From assembly GCF_002019855.1 (NCBI RefSeq), contig NZ_CM007717.1, positions 186,001-250,000 on the forward strand: a stretch of 64,000 nt of DNA, given 5' to 3'. Shown one piece after another: positions 60,710-64,000 of this stretch. Position numbers and translations under genes: made by a program. Every line of letters begins with the position of its first letter. Positions within the stretch are counted from its first letter, which is position 1. Origin of the DNA: Streptomyces antibioticus. Its GTDB lineage: Bacteria; Actinomycetota; Actinomycetes; Streptomycetales; Streptomycetaceae. Under the pieces are notes generated by a model. It was not told where the DNA came from and ran no database searches. It worked only from the letters and a program-made list of their open reading frames with translations.

Positions 60710-60729
60710 CGGCCCCTGTCCCAGGGCCG
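60710..60729 (+). promoter_or_regulatory. Hairpin between candidate leader and operon
   Basis: CGGCCC (60710-60715) and GGGCCG (60724-60729) form a 6-bp stem with an 8-base loop, 38 bases before the oxygenase start. It could be an attenuator or simply leader structure. The 60634-60766 stretch contains no other feature that I can support. Confidence 0.35.
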
Positions 60730-60766
60730 GTGAGCGGTCCGCCCGGCGTTGCCTCGAAGGACCCCC

Positions 60767-61795
60767 ATGGCCCAGCCCGCAGTTCTGCCCGTCATCGACA
60801 TCTCCCGCTTCCGAGGTCCCGACTCCGACCGTGCCGCCTTCCTGGCCGAACTCCGTTCCGCCGCCCATGAGACGGGCTTCTTCTACGTCACCGGCCACGG
60901 CGTCCCCAGGGCGCTGCGCGACGAGGTGCTCGCCCTGGCGCGTGCCTTCTTCGCGCTGCCGGAGCACCAGCGGCTGGAGATCGAGAACGTCAACTCGCCT
61001 CAGTTCCGGGGCTATACGCGCACCGGTACCGAGTACACGGCGGGCAGCCCCGACTGGCGGGAGCAGATCGACATCGGCCCCGAGCGTGCCGCGCTGACGA
61101 CGGGCCCGGGCGACCCCGACTACGTGCGGCTCGTGGGACCCAACCAATGGCCGTCCGCGCTGCCGGAGTTGAGGGACACCGTACTGCGCTGGCAGGCGGA
61201 GGCGCTGCGGGTGAGCCGTGAGGTGCTGCGGGCCCTGGCTGCCGCGCTGGGGCAGGACGAGGGCTACTTCGACCAGTGGTTCGACGACGAGGCGGCCGTC
61301 CATGTGAAGATCGTGCACTATCCCCCGCGCGCCGCCCAGGACGCCGATCAGGGCGTGGGCGCGCACAAGGACTACGGCTATCTCGCCCTGTTGCAGCAGG
61401 ACGACATCGGCGGGCTCCAGGTGCGGCGCGAGGACGGCGGGTGGATCGACGCGGTGCCCGTGCACGACGCGTTCGTGTTCAACATCGGCGAGATGCTGGA
61501 GATCGCCACCCAGGGCTATCTGAGGGCCACTCAGCACCGGGTGGTCAGCCCGCAGCCCGGTGTCCACCGCTACTCGATTCCCTTCTTCCTCGGCCCGCGT
61601 CTGGACGCGGTGGTCAAACCCCTGCTCCTGCCACCGGAGTTGGCGGCGCTCAGTCGCGGCGTGAGCGACGACCCGGACAATCCGCTCCTGGCGGCCTTCG
61701 GGGAGAACGCCGTGGTGGGCTGGCTGCGTTCGCATCCGCGGGTGGCCGAGCGCTGGTGGTCCGACGTCCTGGCCCGGCGGGAGAACGCCCGATGA
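60767..61795 (+). CDS. 2-oxoglutarate/Fe(II) oxygenase, isopenicillin-N-synthase family
   Basis: A 342-residue dioxygenase. The DIOX_N part reads VIDISRFRG...ETGFFYVTGHGVP. Iron ligands are His200 and Asp202 (GAHKDYGYLALL) and His257 (ATQHRVVSP); the co-substrate Arg/Ser pair is Arg268 and Ser270 (HRYSIPFF). That RxS pair indicates 2-oxoglutarate use. It is coupled by ATGA to the MetY-like gene, so the oxidised product may be a sulfur compound that feeds homocysteine synthesis. AAGGAC before ATG 60767. Confidence 0.9.
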   Translation: MAQPAVLPVIDISRFRGPDSDRAAFLAELRSAAHETGFFYVTGHGVPRALRDEVLALARAFFALPEHQRLEIENVNSPQFRGYTRTGTEYTAGSPDWREQIDIGPERAALTTGPGDPDYVRLVGPNQWPSALPELRDTVLRWQAEALRVSREVLRALAAALGQDEGYFDQWFDDEAAVHVKIVHYPPRAAQDADQGVGAHKDYGYLALLQQDDIGGLQVRREDGGWIDAVPVHDAFVFNIGEMLEIATQGYLRATQHRVVSPQPGVHRYSIPFFLGPRLDAVVKPLLLPPELAALSRGVSDDPDNPLLAAFGENAVVGWLRSHPRVAERWWSDVLARRENAR

Positions 61796-63096
61796 GCGAC
61801 GGACGCTGGGGGTTCGAGACCCGGCAGGTGCACGCCGGCGCGGTGCCGGACCCGGCCACCGGCGCGCGGGCCGTACCGGTCCACCAGTCCGCGAGCTATG
61901 TCTTCCGGGACACCGCGCACGCGGCGGCGGCCTTCGAGCTGAGCGATCTCGCCACGCACGCGTACACGCGGCTGTCGAATCCGACGACCGCCGTGGCGGA
62001 GGACCGGATCGCGTCCCTGGAGGGCGGTTCGGCGGCGGTCGCCGTGGCCAGCGGGCAGGCCGCGACGAGCCTCGCCCTGCTCAACCTGGCCCGGGCGGGC
62101 GACCACATCGTGGCCTCGTCGTCCCTGTACGGCGGCACCCGCACCCTGCTGGAACACACGTTCGCCGACTTCGGCATCGACGTCACGTTCGTCGACGACC
62201 CGGACGACCCCGGTGCCTGGGCGGCGGCCGTACGTCCCGCAACGAAGGCGCTGTTCGGGGAGAGCCTCGGCAATCCGCGCGGCAACGTCCTGGACATCGA
62301 GGCGGTGGCCCGGGTCGCCCACGAGGCCGGGGTGCCGTTCGTGGTCGACAACACGGTGCTCACGCCGTATCTGCTGCGGCCGTTCGAGCACGGCGCGGAC
62401 ATCGTCGTGCACTCCACCACCAAGTTCCTCTCCGGACACGGCACCGCGATCGGCGGGATCGTCGTGGACGGCGGGAGGTTCGACTTCGGTGCCGATCCCG
62501 GCCGTTGGCCGGGGCTGACCCGGCCCGATCCGACCTACGGCGGGCTGTCGTTCTGGGACTCCTTCTCCGACCTCGGGCTCGCCTACGCGCTGCGGCTGCG
62601 CACCCGGCTGGTGCGCGATCTGGGTCCTGCCGTCTCGCCGTTCAACAGCTTCCTGCTGCTCCAGGGCCTGGAGACGCTCAGCCTGCGTATCGAGCGGCAT
62701 GTGTCCAACGCGCACGCGCTCGCCGTCTGGCTGGAGGACCAGCCTCAAGTGCGGCGGGTGCACTACCCGTCGCTGCCCTCCAGCCCGTGGCGGACGCAGG
62801 CCAAGCGCTATCTGCCACGCGGTGCCGGGGCGGTCCTCTCCTTCGAACTCGCGGGCGGTCTGCGGGCGGGGCGGCGGTTCGTGGAAGGGGTCCGGCTGTT
62901 CAGCCATCTCGCGAACATCGGTGACGTCCGCAGTCTGGTCATCCACCCCGCCTCCACCACCCACGCCCAACTGGACGCCCGTCAGCAGGCGGCGGCCGGT
63001 GTCACGCCCGGGCTGGTGCGTCTGTCGGTCGGCATCGAGGGCGTCGACGACCTGATCGCCGACCTCGCGGCGGGCCTGAGAGCGGCCGCCGAATGA
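61792..63096 (+). CDS. O-acetylhomoserine sulfhydrylase family (MetY-like) PLP enzyme
   Basis: A 434-residue Cys/Met-metabolism PLP enzyme. The start GFETRQVHAGAVPDPATGARAVPVHQSASYVFRD is typical of MetY. PLP contacts are in SGQAATSLALLNLARAGDHI and VVDNTVLTPYLLRPFEHGAD, and the Schiff-base Lys211 in HSTTKFLSGHGTAIGG. The C-terminal NIGDVRSLVIHPASTTHAQL matches O-acetylhomoserine aminocarboxypropyltransferases. It makes homocysteine from O-acetylhomoserine and a sulfur nucleophile; an exact role in this operon is inferred. Confidence 0.92.
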   Translation: MSDGRWGFETRQVHAGAVPDPATGARAVPVHQSASYVFRDTAHAAAAFELSDLATHAYTRLSNPTTAVAEDRIASLEGGSAAVAVASGQAATSLALLNLARAGDHIVASSSLYGGTRTLLEHTFADFGIDVTFVDDPDDPGAWAAAVRPATKALFGESLGNPRGNVLDIEAVARVAHEAGVPFVVDNTVLTPYLLRPFEHGADIVVHSTTKFLSGHGTAIGGIVVDGGRFDFGADPGRWPGLTRPDPTYGGLSFWDSFSDLGLAYALRLRTRLVRDLGPAVSPFNSFLLLQGLETLSLRIERHVSNAHALAVWLEDQPQVRRVHYPSLPSSPWRTQAKRYLPRGAGAVLSFELAGGLRAGRRFVEGVRLFSHLANIGDVRSLVIHPASTTHAQLDARQQAAAGVTPGLVRLSVGIEGVDDLIADLAAGLRAAAE

Positions 63097-63155
63097 ACTC
63101 CCTCCCCCGCCCGCGCACTTCCGCGCGCCCACGTCCCAGAGGAGCCCGATCCGTC

Positions 63156-64000
63156 ATGCGCCGCAGCACCGCCCTCCGGCACGCCGCCACCACGACCGTC
63201 CTCGTCGGCCTGGCCGCGACCGGCTGCGGCACCGGCGCCGCCGACAGCCCCGGGGACACCGGACAGACCAGCCAGGCAGCCCAGCCCGACGCCATCGACA
63301 CCGCGGCCACCGTCGACGTACGCCTGGTCCTGGAACCGACCAGCCTCGACATCGCCGGTACGGCGGGCGCGGCCCTCGACCAGATCCTGCTCGACAACAT
63401 CTACCAGGGCCTGCTGACCCGCGACGAGGACAACAAGGTCCGCCCGAGCCTGGCGACCAGCTTCAAGGAGTCGCCCGACGGGCTGACCTACACCTTCCGT
63501 CTCGCGAAGAACGCCGCCTTCCACGACGGGACGAAGGTCACCGCGGCCGACGCCGTCTGGTCGCTGCGGCAGGTGACGGCGGCCGGCTCCACGAACCCCG
63601 ACGCGGCGGCGCTCGCCTCCGTCAAGAGCGTCACCGCCGCCGACGACCACACCGTCGTCGTCACGCTCGCCCACCGGGACACCGGTTTCACCTGGAGGCT
63701 GACCGGCCGGGCCGGCATCGTCTTCAAGCGGGGCACCGACTTCTCCTCCCTCGCGGGGAAGGAGAACGGCACCGGCCCGTTCAAGCTCGGCGGCTGGAAG
63801 CGCGGTTCGTCCATCACCTTCGTCCGGAACGACGCCTACTGGGGGAAGAAGGCCAAGGTCGCCAAGGTCGTCTTCCACTACATCAAGGACGACAACGCGG
63901 CCAACAACGCCCAGCGCACCGGCCAGACCGACATCGAGACCGGCGCGAACGCGACCCTGCTCCAGCCGTTCACCGACAACCCCGACCACACGGTGCTGCG
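63156..64000 (+). CDS. ABC transporter substrate-binding lipoprotein, family 5 (3' end outside window)
   Basis: At least 281 residues of an oligopeptide/nickel-type binding protein. Lipobox LAATGC with Cys24, then LEPTSLDIAGTAGAALDQIL, NIYQGLLTRDEDNKVRPSLA and LTYTFRLAKNAAFHDGTKVT, the SBP_bac_5 pattern. AGAGGAG precedes ATG 63156. It is 59 bases after the MetY-like gene, so permease and ATPase genes for import probably follow beyond the window. Confidence 0.9.
   Translation, partial: MRRSTALRHAATTTVLVGLAATGCGTGAADSPGDTGQTSQAAQPDAIDTAATVDVRLVLEPTSLDIAGTAGAALDQILLDNIYQGLLTRDEDNKVRPSLATSFKESPDGLTYTFRLAKNAAFHDGTKVTAADAVWSLRQVTAAGSTNPDAAALASVKSVTAADDHTVVVTLAHRDTGFTWRLTGRAGIVFKRGTDFSSLAGKENGTGPFKLGGWKRGSSITFVRNDAYWGKKAKVAKVVFHYIKDDNAANNAQRTGQTDIETGANATLLQPFTDNPDHTVL

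Overview
The window is high-GC DNA (roughly 70 %) with frequent GTG starts, very tight gene coupling (ATGA/GTGA overlaps), leaderless transcripts and actinobacterial families: encapsulin/DyP, NB-ARC-TPR regulator, secreted prokaryotic phospholipase A2, Cys-ended leader peptide. Together these indicate a chromosomal segment of a Streptomyces-like actinomycete. No rRNA, tRNA, CRISPR array, prophage or insertion sequence was recognised.

Layout. 1-9.4 kb: a lysozyme-like gene, a MerR-methyltransferase fusion with its own MerR-type promoter, an MFS exporter, and an arsenic locus (arsR-aquaporin-arsC divergent from arsM), followed by small hypotheticals and one frameshifted gene. 9.5-21.1 kb: a stress block with a thioredoxin-fold protein lacking CXXC, a degenerate Nudix protein, a DyP peroxidase-encapsulin nanocompartment operon, a ClpC-shaped AAA+ unfoldase without the ClpP-binding loop, a DUF1269 protein, a frameshifted PucR-type regulator, and a DeoR regulator divergent from a catalase. 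21.1-27.5 kb: a quinone oxidoreductase, a secreted type I pullulanase and an MMPL exporter with its TetR repressor.

27.5-40.8 kb: a decayed LysR gene, a DUF6510/ferredoxin-reductase/sulfite-oxidase-like operon, and a DJ-1/aldehyde dehydrogenase/saccharopine-dehydrogenase-like operon facing a TetR gene. Next comes a coherent catabolic-looking module: Old Yellow Enzyme, acetoacetate-decarboxylase family protein, succinate-semialdehyde-type dehydrogenase and TetR repressor. A shared 17-bp operator occurs five times in front of its three transcription units. Six 27-bp tandem repeats lie between the decarboxylase and the dehydrogenase. 40.8-49.3 kb: hypothetical and membrane proteins, a 1156-residue NB-ARC-TPR protein, secreted phospholipase A2, rhodanese and a GntR regulator.

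49.4-64 kb: sulfur and one-carbon metabolism. A cysteine-type leader peptide precedes an operon of flavin monooxygenase, two NMT1/THI5-like binding proteins, permease, ATPase and an APH-fold kinase, which reads as uptake, oxidation and phosphorylation of an unidentified, probably sulfur-containing compound. Then come a methyltransferase, a quinone oxidoreductase, a Dabb protein facing a leaderless TetR gene, a folD paralog behind a ZTP (pfl) riboswitch, and a 2-oxoglutarate oxygenase/MetY/oligopeptide-type binding protein operon that runs off the end, possibly with its own leader peptide.

Several genes carry apparent single-base losses. These are either pseudogenes or sequencing errors, and the assembly should be checked there.
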